Positions 25,891 through 35,762 of a stretch of 64,000 bases of DNA are shown here, piece after piece. Within the stretch, counting starts at the first letter, position 1; each line of letters starts with the position of its first letter. The position numbers and the translations under genes were made by a program. Under the pieces are notes generated by a model, which ran no database searches, was not told where the DNA came from, and saw only the letters and a program-made list of their open reading frames with translations. Source of the stretch: Acidobacteriota bacterium (lineage in GTDB: Bacteria; Acidobacteriota; Terriglobia; Terriglobales; Acidobacteriaceae); NCBI GenBank assembly GCA_021778845.1, contig JAJYBU010000015.1, positions 1 to 64,000 on the forward strand, in the 5' to 3' direction.

Positions 25891-27417
25891 ATGATTGCTT
25901 TGGATGGTGCCTCGCTGAGGATCGAAGATGTGGTGGCTGTGGCCGACGGGCACACCACGGTGCGGATTAGTGCCAGCGCGCTCGAGCGGATGGAGCGGTC
26001 GAGGGAACGCGTCGAGGCTGCGATGTGTGGGACGAAGCCGGTGTATGCGCTGAATACGGGCGTGGGGCTGCTGGCGAATATCCGGCTGGAGGACGATGAG
26101 ATTGAGGCGATGCAGGTCAATCTGATCCGTTCGCACTGCTGTGGCGTGGGCGCGCCGTTGCCGGTGACGGTGGTGCGGGGGATGATGTTGATCCGGGCCA
26201 ACGTGCTGGCGAAGGGGCTGTCGGGGATTCGGGCTGTGGTGGCAGAACGGATCTGCGATCTGCTGAATCATGGAATTACGCCGGTGGTGCCGTCGCGTGG
26301 AAGCGTGGGCGCGAGTGGAGATCTTGCTCCGTTGGCGCATATGGCGCTGGTGCTGATCGGCGAGGGGCGCGCTGAGTATCGGGGTGAGGTAATGCGTGCG
26401 GCGGAGTGCATGGAGCGAGAGGGGATTGAGCCGCTCGTGCTCCTGGGGAAGGAGGGTATCTCGCTGCTGAATGGGACGCAGGCGATGCTCTCCATTGGAT
26501 GCCTGCAACTGACAGAGATGGAGAACCTGTTCTATGCGGCACAGACGACAGCGGCGTTGAGTATCGAGGCGTTACGTGGAACCGCTGCGGCGTTTGATGC
26601 TCGGCTGCATGCGGCACGGCCGCACGCCGGACAGGTGCTGAGCGCGAGCCATCTGCTGAGTCTGCTGGAGGGAAGTCCGATTCCGAGGACGCATGGTGAG
26701 GGCAGCAAGATTCAGGATGCCTACTGCCTGCGGTGTATTCCGCAGGTGCATGGAGCGGCCTGGGACACGCTGCAGTATGCGCGCGGGGTGTTTGAGATTG
26801 AGTTGAACAGTGCGACGGATAATCCGCTGGTGTTTGAGGATGCGATTGTGTCAGGGGGCAATTTTCATGGAGCTCCGCTGGCGCTGGAGCTGGATTATCT
26901 GTCGATCGCGTTGTGCCAGATCGCGGGGATCTCGGAGCGGCGGACGGAGCGGCTGATGAACCCGAGCTTGAACGAGGGGCTGCCTGCGTTTCTTGCGTCG
27001 CGGCCGGGAATTGAGTCGGGCATGATGATGGCGCAGGTGACGGCAGCGGCGCTGGTGGCGGAGATGCGCGTGCTGGCTTCGCCGGCGTCGACGGGATCGA
27101 TCCCGACAAGCGGCAACCAGGAAGATTTCGTCAGCATGGGAATGACGTCGGGGCTGAAGCTGGAGCAGGCGGTGGGTCTGGCGCGGATGGTGATTGCGAT
27201 CGAACTGCTGGCTGCGGCAAGAGCGATGGATCTTCGCGGCGATACGAGCACGGAGGCGTTGGAACGGGCGCGAGCGAGCTTTCGAGAGCGCATCCCTGCG
27301 TGGAAAGAAGATTGTGTGCTGTCGGTGTGGATGGAAGAGGCCACAAAGTTTTTGGAGGATGACGGATGGCGAGAGCTTGGGCTTGGGCGGCTGATGGTTG
27401 AGGAGGTAGTTCGATGA
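25891..27417 (+). CDS. hutH: histidine ammonia-lyase
   Basis: 508 residues, normal for HutH. It carries the MIO-forming Ala-Ser-Gly at about 141-143 in [14 protein letters not shown]. Other family landmarks are [42 protein letters not shown] and [13 protein letters not shown]. It removes ammonia from histidine to give urocanate. First gene of hutHUIF; its stop overlaps the hutU start. Confidence 0.96.
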   Translation: MIALDGASLRIEDVVAVADGHTTVRISASALERMERSRERVEAAMCGTKPVYALNTGVGLLANIRLEDDEIEAMQVNLIRSHCCGVGAPLPVTVVRGMMLIRANVLAKGLSGIRAVVAERICDLLNHGITPVVPSRGSVGASGDLAPLAHMALVLIGEGRAEYRGEVMRAAECMEREGIEPLVLLGKEGISLLNGTQAMLSIGCLQLTEMENLFYAAQTTAALSIEALRGTAAAFDARLHAARPHAGQVLSASHLLSLLEGSPIPRTHGEGSKIQDAYCLRCIPQVHGAAWDTLQYARGVFEIELNSATDNPLVFEDAIVSGGNFHGAPLALELDYLSIALCQIAGISERRTERLMNPSLNEGLPAFLASRPGIESGMMMAQVTAAALVAEMRVLASPASTGSIPTSGNQEDFVSMGMTSGLKLEQAVGLARMVIAIELLAAARAMDLRGDTSTEALERARASFRERIPAWKEDCVLSVWMEEATKFLEDDGWRELGLGRLMVEEVVR

Positions 27418-29072
27418 TGGAAGGATATTCTCCGGTACGAGCGGCGCGCGGTGGGACAAGAACAGCGAAGGGATGGATTCAGGAGGCAGCCAAGCGGATG
27501 CTGATGAACAATCTCGATCCTGAGGTTGCGGAGAAGCCGGAGGAGTTGATCGTGTATGGAGGGCGGGGGAAGGCGGCGCGCAATTGGGAGTGCTATCACA
27601 CGATTGTGGAGACGCTGGACCGGCTGGAGAATGATCAGACACTGCTGGTGCAATCGGGCAAGGCGGTGGCGGTGCTCAATACGCATCGGCTGGCGCCGCG
27701 GGTGTTGATTGCGAACTCGAACCTGGTGCCGCACTGGGCAAACTGGGAGGAGTTTGATCGGCTGGATGCTGCGGGTTTGATGATGTACGGGCAGATGACG
27801 GCGGGCTCGTGGATTTATATCGGCACGCAGGGAATTTTGCAGGGGACGTATGAGACGTTTCGCGGTGCGGCGAAGAAGCACTTCAACGACACACTGGCGG
27901 GTACGATTATGGTGACGGCTGGACTGGGAGGGATGGGTGGGGCGCAGCCGTTGGCGGTGAAGCTCGCTGGTGGCGTGAGCATTTGCGTTGAGATTGATGC
28001 GTCGCGGATTGAGCGCAGGTTGGAGACGCGATATCTGGACAAGGCGACGCGCTCGCTGGATGAGGCAATTGCCTGGGCGCAGGCGGCGAAGAGGAATCGA
28101 GAGGCGGTGTCGATTGGTCTGCTGGGGAATGCGGCCGAGGTGCTGCCGAAGATGGTCGCGACCGGATTTATTCCCGACCTGGTCACGGACCAGACGAGCT
28201 CGCACGACCCGATGTGGGGATATCTGCCGCCAGCGGAGGCTGATGAAGATTTGAATGCGCTGCGGTCGTTGCAACCGAAGGAGTATGCGGTTCGCGTCCA
28301 GGCGGCAATGGCACAGCATGTGCGCTCGATTCTGGAGATGCAGCGGCGCGGCGCGGTGGCGTTCGACTATGGAAATAATCTGCGCACACAGGCGAAGATC
28401 GCTGGTGTGGATGATGCATTCTCGTATCCAGGATTTGTGCCGGCGTTCATTCGCGATTCGTTCTGTGAGGGGCGCGGGCCGTTTCGATGGGTTGCGCTGT
28501 CGGGCGATCCGGCCGATATTGCGGCGACCGATCAGGCGCTGCTGGAGCTGTTTCCGGAGGACAAGCGGCTGAAGGAGTGGCTGACGTTTGCGTCGAAGCA
28601 GATTGCGTTTCAGGGACTGCCGGCGCGCATTTGCTGGCTCGGTTATCGGGAACGTGATCGTGCCGGGTTGCTGTTTAACAGGATGGTGCGTGATGGTCGT
28701 TTGAGTGCGCCGATTGTGATTGGACGAGACCATCTGGATGCGGGATCGGTGGCGAGTCCGTACCGCGAGACGGAAGGGATGATGGATGGTTCCGATGCTG
28801 TTTCAGATTGGGCGCTGCTGAACTTTGCGACGGGCGTTGCGAGTGGGGCGGGCTGGATGAGCTTCCATCATGGCGGCGGTGTGGGCATGGGGTATAGTCA
28901 GCATGCGGGATTGGTTGCTGTCGCTGATGGAAGCGATGAGGCCGAGGAACGGCTGCGCATGTGCTTGACGAATGATCCGGCGATGGGCGTGGTTCGTCAT
29001 GCGGATGCGGGCTATGAATTGGCTAAAGAGACCGCTGCGAAACGTGGTCTGGACCTTCCGAGTGTTCGATGA
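27414..29072 (+). CDS. hutU: urocanate hydratase
   Basis: 552 residues, matching the usual 550-560. NAD-dependent enzyme converting urocanate to imidazolonepropionate. Family stretches include [69 protein letters not shown] and [17 protein letters not shown]. Starts on the ATG overlapping the hutH stop and ends overlapping hutI, so translation is coupled along the operon. Confidence 0.96.
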   Translation: MMEGYSPVRAARGGTRTAKGWIQEAAKRMLMNNLDPEVAEKPEELIVYGGRGKAARNWECYHTIVETLDRLENDQTLLVQSGKAVAVLNTHRLAPRVLIANSNLVPHWANWEEFDRLDAAGLMMYGQMTAGSWIYIGTQGILQGTYETFRGAAKKHFNDTLAGTIMVTAGLGGMGGAQPLAVKLAGGVSICVEIDASRIERRLETRYLDKATRSLDEAIAWAQAAKRNREAVSIGLLGNAAEVLPKMVATGFIPDLVTDQTSSHDPMWGYLPPAEADEDLNALRSLQPKEYAVRVQAAMAQHVRSILEMQRRGAVAFDYGNNLRTQAKIAGVDDAFSYPGFVPAFIRDSFCEGRGPFRWVALSGDPADIAATDQALLELFPEDKRLKEWLTFASKQIAFQGLPARICWLGYRERDRAGLLFNRMVRDGRLSAPIVIGRDHLDAGSVASPYRETEGMMDGSDAVSDWALLNFATGVASGAGWMSFHHGGGVGMGYSQHAGLVAVADGSDEAEERLRMCLTNDPAMGVVRHADAGYELAKETAAKRGLDLPSVR

Positions 29073-30295
29073 AGACAGACTTACTCATTACGGGCGTGGC
29101 GCAACTCGTCACCGCTGAAGGTGCGGAGGCGAAGCGCGGCCGCGCGATGAGTGCACTGAAGATTATTGATGATGCTGCGATGGCTGTGCTCGATGGGCAC
29201 ATTGCGTGGGTGGGAAGAGCGAGCGAGTGGACGGGAGAGGCGGCGGCCACGGTGGACGTTGGCGGGGCTGCGGTGGTGCCGGGATTGATTGATCCGCATA
29301 CGCATGCGGTGTGGGCGGGTGATCGGCTATCAGACTTCGAGGCGCGTGCGGCGGGAGCAACCTACGAGGAGATTCTGGCGGGTGGCGGCGGGATTAGGAG
29401 CACAGTGCGAGCGACCGCTGCGGCTACGCGCGAGGAGTTGGTTGCGCTTGCGAAGGTGCGAATCAATGCGCTGACGAGATCGGGCGCGACGACGATCGAG
29501 GTTAAGTCAGGATATGGGTTTTCGATGGCTGCCGAGATTGCAATGCTGGAGGCGATTGAACGACTGGCAGAGGATTCGGCCGCGCAGATTGTCGCTACAC
29601 TGCTGGTCCACATACCGCCGGCCGATGTGACGGAACGTCGCGAGTATGTCGAGCAGGTTTGCGGAGACTTGATTCCTGTGGTGGCGCGGCGTGGATTGGC
29701 ATCGGCGGTGGACGTATTTGTCGAGCGCGATGCCTGGCATGTTGATGAGGCGGAGGAGATTCTCGCGTGTGCGAAGCAACATGGGCTGGGGATCAAGCTG
29801 CATAGTGATCAGTTTCACAGTGTTGGCGGAGTTGAGTTGGGAGTGCGCCTGGGAGCGCTGAGCGTCGATCATCTGGAGGCCGCTGGAGAGACGCAGATTG
29901 CGCTGCTTGCGGGGAATACGACGGTTGCGACCATTCTTCCGGGGGTGTCGCTGCACCTGGGAATCCCGGCGGCGCCGGGACGGAAGCTGATCGATGCGGG
30001 CGCTGCGGTGGCTGTGGGTACGGACCTTAATCCTGGATCGAGTCCGCTGTATTCGAGCGCTGCTGCGTTGGCACTCGCGGTGCGGATGAATGGATTGACT
30101 GCACAGGAGGCGCTGGTTGCTGGAACGGTGAATGCAGCACGTGCGCTGGGGTTGAATGATCAAGGTCGACTGGAAGCTGGGTGTGCGGCGGATTTTCTCG
30201 TGCTCGACAGTGGAGACTGGCGGGACCTGGTTTATAGGATGGGGGCGAGCCCGGTCCGCGAGGTGTGGGTCGGTGGCAGGAAGGTGGGCGCGTGA
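29069..30295 (+). CDS. hutI: imidazolonepropionase
   Basis: 408-residue metal-dependent amidohydrolase opening the imidazolone ring to N-formimino-glutamate. Metal ligands are seen in [14 protein letters not shown] (HxH), with [12 protein letters not shown] and VDHLEAAGE supplying further His residues and [10 protein letters not shown] the conserved Asp. Overlaps both neighbours by four bases. Confidence 0.95.
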   Translation: MKTDLLITGVAQLVTAEGAEAKRGRAMSALKIIDDAAMAVLDGHIAWVGRASEWTGEAAATVDVGGAAVVPGLIDPHTHAVWAGDRLSDFEARAAGATYEEILAGGGGIRSTVRATAAATREELVALAKVRINALTRSGATTIEVKSGYGFSMAAEIAMLEAIERLAEDSAAQIVATLLVHIPPADVTERREYVEQVCGDLIPVVARRGLASAVDVFVERDAWHVDEAEEILACAKQHGLGIKLHSDQFHSVGGVELGVRLGALSVDHLEAAGETQIALLAGNTTVATILPGVSLHLGIPAAPGRKLIDAGAAVAVGTDLNPGSSPLYSSAAALALAVRMNGLTAQEALVAGTVNAARALGLNDQGRLEAGCAADFLVLDSGDWRDLVYRMGASPVREVWVGGRKVGA

Positions 30296-31686
30296 AGACT
30301 CTTTATCGACCGGAGCTACTGTATTCGGATGGAAGATTTATTGAACATGGTGAAGTGGTGGTGGGCGAAGATGGGTGCGTAATTGGTGCGACCAAAGGCT
30401 TGGATCTTTCGGCTGCGAAGATTGTAAAACTTCCGGGGAAGGCGTTGCTGCCGGGATTTGTGAATGCACACTCGCACGCTTTTCAACGCTTGATTCGCGG
30501 CAAGTCGGAGTCGCGTGCTGTGAGTGGCAGAGACTTCTGGTCGTGGCGAGGGACGATGTATCACGCCGCCAGCAGGCTCGATCCCCAGCAGGTGTATGAC
30601 GTTGCGAGAATGGCGTTTCTGGAGATGGTGTTGGCGGGCACGACCACCGTTGGGGAGTTTCACTATCTGCACAACGCACCGGATGGACGACCTTATGATG
30701 ATCCGAATGTGCTGAGCAAGCAGGTGATTGCAGCGGCGCAGTCGGTGGGCATACGGATCGTGTTGCTGCGCACGGCTTATGTGCGTTCGGGTTTCGAGCT
30801 GCCACCTGATCCGGGACAGACGCGCTTCTATGAAACGTCGAAAGCGTTCCTGAAAAACATGGCCGCACTGGTGCGTGATAGTGCAGAGCGGGGGACGTCA
30901 GTTCACTGCGGAGTGGCTCCGCATAGCATTCGAGCGGTGCCCTTGCGTGAGTTGCATGAGATTGCTGAATGGACGCGAGCGAGCAAACTGCCGCTGCATA
31001 TGCATGTGGCGGAGCAGGTTGCGGAGAATGCCGCGTGCGTGCGGGAGTATGGAGCTACGCCGGTGGCACTGCTCGCCAAGGAGCGAATCCTTGCGCCTGA
31101 TTTAACCGCGGTGCATGGAGTTCATGTCTCCGCTGAAGAGATTGCGATGTTGGCGGCGGCAGGGACGACAGTCTGCTCATGTCCGACGACGGAGCGAAAT
31201 CTCGGCGATGGGTTTGTGCGCGCGGATGACATGATGGCGGCTGGAATTCGCTTTGCACTGGGGTCTGATAGCCAGGCACAGATTGATTCGCTGGAGGATG
31301 CGCGGGAGTTGGAATATCACCTGCGTTTGCAGCAACAGAAGCGAGCCATCCTGGATCAGTTGGGAGGAAAGCCTCTGGCAGCACGGCTGTTTGAGTGTGT
31401 GACGATCCATGGGGCGGCGTCGCTACAGGTGGCCAGCGGAGAGTTGAGGCCGGGAGCTTTCGGTGATTTCTTTACGGTCGATCTGAAAGATGTTTCGATT
31501 GCTGGAAACTCCGCGGAGGACTTGCTTCCTATCATCGTCTTCTCGCTGAATCGATCGGCGATTCGAGACGTGGTGGTGAACGGACGTGTGATCCTTCGAG
31601 ACCAGATGCATGAGCAATACGAGGAGATCCTGTCGCGGTATCGAGAGCTTCACGAGAAGATATGGTCGGACGCAGGGGTACGCTGA
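30292..31686 (+). CDS. hutF: formimidoylglutamate deiminase
   Basis: 464 residues from the GTG that overlaps the hutI stop (GTGA). Amidohydrolase of the TRZ/ATZ group: GFVNAHSHAFQRLIRG supplies the first metal His pair, HMHVAEQVAE the third, VHGVHVSAEE the fourth, and GSDSQAQIDSLEDARELE the Asp and family segment. It deaminates formimino-glutamate to formyl-glutamate, so this strain uses the five-step Hut route. The next enzyme (HutG, formylglutamate deformylase) is not in the window. A start at 30265 would overlap hutI by 31 bases and is less likely. Confidence 0.93.
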   Translation: MKTLYRPELLYSDGRFIEHGEVVVGEDGCVIGATKGLDLSAAKIVKLPGKALLPGFVNAHSHAFQRLIRGKSESRAVSGRDFWSWRGTMYHAASRLDPQQVYDVARMAFLEMVLAGTTTVGEFHYLHNAPDGRPYDDPNVLSKQVIAAAQSVGIRIVLLRTAYVRSGFELPPDPGQTRFYETSKAFLKNMAALVRDSAERGTSVHCGVAPHSIRAVPLRELHEIAEWTRASKLPLHMHVAEQVAENAACVREYGATPVALLAKERILAPDLTAVHGVHVSAEEIAMLAAAGTTVCSCPTTERNLGDGFVRADDMMAAGIRFALGSDSQAQIDSLEDARELEYHLRLQQQKRAILDQLGGKPLAARLFECVTIHGAASLQVASGELRPGAFGDFFTVDLKDVSIAGNSAEDLLPIIVFSLNRSAIRDVVVNGRVILRDQMHEQYEEILSRYRELHEKIWSDAGVR

Positions 31687-31701
31687 TCTGCGTCCGCAAG
31701 G

Positions 31702-32403
31702 TTATGCGTTGGGATGAAGTTCGTCGCGAAAACGGTAGCCAACATAGGGTGCCGTCAATAGATATTGCGGGTGAGCAGGATCGTCTTCGATTCGCTTGCG
31801 AAGTTCACGGACGTAGGTTCTTAAATATTCGATATGGTCTTTGAACTCGGCTCCCCATATGGTGCTGAGTATCTTCTTGTGTGTGACGGGTCGGCCCTGA
31901 TTGCACATGAGGAGATGCAGGATATCGAACTGCGTGCGAGTGAGAGGGATAGAACTACCGCGCTTGAGGAAGACCCGGCGCTTACCGCAAAGGGAGACAT
32001 CGCCAACGACGAGAGGGGTATTCGAGAGCGCAGGCGACTGTCCGCGGCGGATGGCTGCATTCACGCGTGCGACCAACTCTCGAATGGCAAAGGGCTTGGT
32101 AATGTAGTCGTCGGCACCTGCTTCAAGGGCCTCGACTTTGTCGTCGACAGAATTGCGGACGGTCAACATGAGGATGGGGAGCGTGGGGGCGATGCGACGA
32201 ATGGCACGGCACGCTGCGATCCCGCCCATGCCCGGCATGTTGATGTCGAGCAACACGGTATCGAAGTGCGATAACCCGATGAGCGAGATGGCTTCTTCCG
32301 CTCGCGCAGAGCCAACAACGTCGAAGCCAAGCGGGCGCAACGTCCCGGCGATTACTTTATGAATTCCGACTTCATCATCAACAACAAGAAGCTTTGCCTT
32401 CAT
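31702..32403 (-). CDS. KdpE-like OmpR-family response regulator
   Basis: 233 residues. Receiver domain with acidic pair D9/D10, phospho-acceptor D53 (LLDINMPGMG), T81 and K103 (ITKPFAIREL). A winged-helix output domain ends YLRTYVRELRKRIED...YVGYRF, strongly KdpE-like. It lies four bases downstream of the sensor kinase. No kdpFABC potassium pump is nearby, so its targets may be the adjacent porin/permease operon, though the family controls potassium uptake elsewhere. Confidence 0.88.
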   Translation of the reverse strand: MKAKLLVVDDEVGIHKVIAGTLRPLGFDVVGSARAEEAISLIGLSHFDTVLLDINMPGMGGIAACRAIRRIAPTLPILMLTVRNSVDDKVEALEAGADDYITKPFAIRELVARVNAAIRRGQSPALSNTPLVVGDVSLCGKRRVFLKRGSSIPLTRTQFDILHLLMCNQGRPVTHKKILSTIWGAEFKDHIEYLRTYVRELRKRIEDDPAHPQYLLTAPYVGYRFRDELHPNA

Positions 32404-32407
32404 TGCA

Positions 32408-33931
32408 TTATCCTTTGGTGCTAGTTAGAGCTCCAGCCCTGATCGGGAGGGAAAGATGAAACGTCGTACCACTTTCTTCGCTGCTGGTGACCCAGATGTG
32501 TCCGCCGTGCGCCTCCGTAGTTCTACGCGCAACGGAGAGGCCGATGCCTGTTCCTGGTGCTGCGTGGCGATGATCCAGACCGCGGTAGAACCTCTCAAAG
32601 ATGCGATCACGGTCTTCCATACGGATGACGGGTCCGTAGCTTTGTACTGAGAGTGTGAGCTCATCAGGGTCCTCAGTCAGAGCAATCGTAATGGGTGAGC
32701 CTACGTTGGAATATTTGGCGGCATTATTCAAGAGCTCGTGCAAGGTAGATGCAATCATGTCGAAGTCCGCACTGACTGGCGTGAAGACTCCATCGGCGCA
32801 GATCTTGATTGCGGTGTCACTGCTGAATCCGCTCACGGAATCCGGAGAGTCTGCGTGAAATTCTTGAACTACGTGGTGGATGAGCGCAAGCACGTCAATG
32901 GTTTCGAGTTGCAGACACATCGCTTCACCTTCAACCCTTGCAGTCTCAAGAAGGCGGTTGGTCATGTCATCGAGCTTCTCTGACTGTTCATCGATCATTT
33001 GTGTGAGTTGGTGTTGCATCTCGTCCAGATGGCCAGCTTCGAGCAGGCCGGAGCTAGCGGCACGAATGATCGTAAGCGGTGTCTTGAATGCGTGCGCCAG
33101 ACCGTCGAGTACCGTGGTCCTAAGCTGTTCGGTTTTGCGAGCTGCATCGGCGGTGCCTTCGTTGACGCAGGCGCGGTGACGTTCCAATGCAAGAGCTGCG
33201 AGAGACGCCAGTGAGTCGAGCACAAGGTGCGGGATGTCACCAAGTACTAGAAGCGATCCAATCGCGCCGCGGGTGCTGAGGAGCGGCTGGATCGAAACTC
33301 CTGCGGCGCGCTCGGGGCTTGTGGCTAGCGTGCGCAGCTTCTGTTCGCACGCGTGCTCTTCTTCTCGCGCCCAGATTCCGGCGGTGCCTACGGCATGGGG
33401 CAGGTTGCTGACAATCGCCACAGCATCGAGCTCAAACTCCTGCTGGATAAACTCAGCGATCTGCTTCTCTGGGGAGTCTTGAAGATTCAGCAGCAGGACA
33501 TTGTGACTGACTGCGTGTAGACGCTGGGTCCGGTGGCGCTGCATCTCACTCTCTGCCGCGTATGATCGCTCTCTTTGCGAGATGCGGCTCACGATGAATG
33601 CCGACACTTCGGAGACGAAGAGGGCAATCACAATGTGCGGCGTGATGAGATGAAAAAGAAATGGCGGAGGAAGAAAAAAGCAAGTTAGCCAGAGCGCGAC
33701 GGAGATAGCGAATGCGGAAGCCTGCCAGAAGCCACAGCGTGCTGCGAATAAGACTGTAGGCAAGAGCAACAGGAGGTTCAGCGTGGATACGTCAAGCCGC
33801 AGCTCCAAGCCCGCGCGAGCCAGCAGGGGCGCCAGCAACACCGCAAGAATGCATTGCAGCAGTAAAGCATGGCGGCGGGAGAAGACACCAATCCGGGAGG
33901 CTACGAGTCGATCAGTGAATGATTGAAACAT
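32408..33931 (-). CDS. KdpD-like sensor histidine kinase lacking the N-terminal KdpD/USP domains
   Basis: 507 residues from the ATG at 33931 (GGAG eight bases upstream). Four N-terminal membrane helices form a DUF4118-type sensor (LNLLLLLPTVLFAARCGFWQ). A GAF-like part follows (about 150-250), then the HisKA box DGLAHAFKTPLT with H280, the N box ELLNNAAKYS and the G box GTGIGLSVARR. Full KdpD proteins are about 890 residues; the ATP-binding KdpD and universal-stress domains are absent here. Earlier in-frame starts to 34105 have no homology. Confidence 0.87.
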   Translation of the reverse strand: MFQSFTDRLVASRIGVFSRRHALLLQCILAVLLAPLLARAGLELRLDVSTLNLLLLLPTVLFAARCGFWQASAFAISVALWLTCFFLPPPFLFHLITPHIVIALFVSEVSAFIVSRISQRERSYAAESEMQRHRTQRLHAVSHNVLLLNLQDSPEKQIAEFIQQEFELDAVAIVSNLPHAVGTAGIWAREEEHACEQKLRTLATSPERAAGVSIQPLLSTRGAIGSLLVLGDIPHLVLDSLASLAALALERHRACVNEGTADAARKTEQLRTTVLDGLAHAFKTPLTIIRAASSGLLEAGHLDEMQHQLTQMIDEQSEKLDDMTNRLLETARVEGEAMCLQLETIDVLALIHHVVQEFHADSPDSVSGFSSDTAIKICADGVFTPVSADFDMIASTLHELLNNAAKYSNVGSPITIALTEDPDELTLSVQSYGPVIRMEDRDRIFERFYRGLDHRHAAPGTGIGLSVARRTTEAHGGHIWVTSSEESGTTFHLSLPIRAGALTSTKG

Positions 33932-34393
33932 GCGACCGGACTCCCTTCTGGATGGCGCTCGATGGTTCTGGTCATGCGAACGGAAGATTGCAACGGAGCT
34001 GCGCCGGAAACTCGGCATGACCTGGCGTATAGAGTGAATACCAAAGGTTGCGTGAACTCCTCTAAGGCTCTGAACCGTACTGAGCGGGCATGCGGGCTGA
34101 AGCAACTACGAGGGCGATCCATCCTCCTCGGACTCGAAGGCCCTGCCATGACGGCTGAACTCTTTTCGTCTTCTTTATGCCTTCTTTATCAAACTTTAAG
34201 CTAGAGTAGCTGATCAGCCCCATGGCATCAAGAACAGCCCGGCTCTTCGTGTCAAGCCCCCTGTATCCGGCACACCATGATGTGTAGCAGGGGGCAGGCG
34301 GGGTGTATCTGAAATACACATCCACGATGGCCCAGAAGAAGGGCCTCCAACGATCCAATCTTTGGATCACGGAAGAGAGAGAGAGACGACCTA
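33932..34393. other. divergent spacer with structured leader
   Basis: The half nearest the kinase shows no recognised structure. The half nearest the porin (34257-34368) consists almost entirely of consecutive hairpins. No gene is supported in it. Confidence 0.6.
34257..34368 (+). promoter_or_regulatory. leader with four consecutive hairpins before the porin gene
   Basis: In order: CCCCCTG/CAGGGGG (34257-34263 with 34288-34294), with an inner ACAC/GTGT; GTGTAT/ATACAC (34303-34308 with 34314-34319); GGCCC/GGGCC (34329-34333 with 34341-34345); GATCCAA/TTGGATC (34352-34358 with 34362-34368). All arms are perfect. The ACACC at 34272-34276 could instead pair with GGTGT at 34302-34306, giving a competing fold. 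The last hairpin ends 25 bases before the TTG start and next to the purine-rich ribosome site. Suggests RNA-level control; no known riboswitch was recognised. Confidence 0.55.
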
Positions 34394-35650
34394 TTGATAG
34401 CTAAGAGAACGAGTCAGAGCCTTGCTGTCTTCTTTGCATTATCGACAATCGTCTGTGCGCACGGATACGCAACGGCGCAGACGTCTACCTCTGCAGCACC
34501 TGCGACTGAGCAGGCTGCCCCAGCTACCGCAGCCGCTCCGGCTGCGGCGGCGCCAGGGCCGCTTTCCACATTCGTTCTCACGGGTCCGCTGCAATGGCTG
34601 CCGCCGGCGACCTTTGATGCGGGCCCGTTGGGCAAGTTGTCCGTCAATGGCATCGTAACTGGCTTCGCGCAGTTCCAGAACAATTCCGTGCCGGGAGACG
34701 ACAAGGCGCAAGCTACTCTGAGCAACGGTCAGATCTTTATTCAGAAGCCGGACGGAAAGTTCCAGTACTACATTCAGGCGGGTGTCTACACCATGCCGAC
34801 ACTTGGAGTACCGTTTGTCAACGCCCAGAATACCGTGAACAATTTCTTCGGGCCTGTTCCAGTTGCCTTTGTGAAGGTGCCGGTAGGAAAGACCACGTCA
34901 TTCGAGATTGGTTCGTTGCCGACGCTGATGGGCGCAGAGTCCACGTTTACTTATCAAAACTTCAATATCGAGCGCGGCATTGTCTGGAACCAGGAAAACG
35001 CGATTAATCGTGGCATTCAAGTAAATCAAACGCTGGGGAAATATCTCTCCGCATCGCTCAGTTGGAACGACGGCTACTATTCCAACCGCTACACATGGCT
35101 CTCGGGATCGGTGACCTTTACGAAGGGGCCGCATAGCCTGGTGTACGACGGGATGGGGAACCTCGGGCAGACCGTCTATCAAACGGCCGCCACACCCGTG
35201 CAAAACAACGGCTACATGCACGTGCTGATCTATACGTACACCAAGGGTCCGTGGATCGTGCAACCGTACTTCCAGTACGGAAAACTACCGACCAACCTGA
35301 AGGTGGGCGTGGCCAAGGGCACGTCCGCAACTGGCGGTGCAGTGAATGTCAGCTACGCATTCAAGAGCGGCTTCTCGCTTCCGGTGCGCTGGGAATATCT
35401 GACGAGTTCAGGCAGTCCAACGGATGGATCGGTGAACATGCTGGGTTTTGGATCGGGCAGCGCGGGCACCACCTTTACCGCGACACCGACCTACCAAAAA
35501 GCCGGCATGTATGTTCGCGGCGATCTCGCGTATGTGCACGCAAGCAACTTCACGAGCGGAGATGTCTTTGGCGCGACGGGAACGAATCAGAGCCAATTCC
35601 GGGCCGTACTTGAATTCGGCTTTATCTTCGGCAACAACATCACAAAATAG
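34394..35650 (+). CDS. outer-membrane beta-barrel porin (BBP2/OmpL-like)
   Basis: 418 residues. A signal peptide (SLAVFFALSTIVCAHGYATA) is followed by an Ala/Pro-rich linker, then a barrel. The segments YYIQAGVYTMPTLGVPFVNA, AFVKVPVGKTTSFEIGSLPT and NFNIERGIVWNQENAINRGI fit the putative beta-barrel porin-2 family. The start is a TTG after a long GA-rich ribosome site; no ATG is available before the signal peptide. It is 112 bases upstream of an APC permease on the same strand, so outer-membrane entry and inner-membrane uptake of the same amino acid or amine is a reasonable inference. Confidence 0.75.
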   Translation: MIAKRTSQSLAVFFALSTIVCAHGYATAQTSTSAAPATEQAAPATAAAPAAAAPGPLSTFVLTGPLQWLPPATFDAGPLGKLSVNGIVTGFAQFQNNSVPGDDKAQATLSNGQIFIQKPDGKFQYYIQAGVYTMPTLGVPFVNAQNTVNNFFGPVPVAFVKVPVGKTTSFEIGSLPTLMGAESTFTYQNFNIERGIVWNQENAINRGIQVNQTLGKYLSASLSWNDGYYSNRYTWLSGSVTFTKGPHSLVYDGMGNLGQTVYQTAATPVQNNGYMHVLIYTYTKGPWIVQPYFQYGKLPTNLKVGVAKGTSATGGAVNVSYAFKSGFSLPVRWEYLTSSGSPTDGSVNMLGFGSGSAGTTFTATPTYQKAGMYVRGDLAYVHASNFTSGDVFGATGTNQSQFRAVLEFGFIFGNNITK

Positions 35651-35762
35651 CGGTGTTGAGGCGCTGACTCCGCCTCGCCCAGTTCAGTTCACTTCAGCAT
35701 AGCTGTAACACGCTGCAGCAACCGGTAGCACAGGTAGCAGACTTTATCTAGTGGAGGAGCAT

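Noticed and set aside
31687-31701. A terminator between hutF and the response regulator
   Set aside because: Only 15 bases separate the convergent stops and no stem is present.
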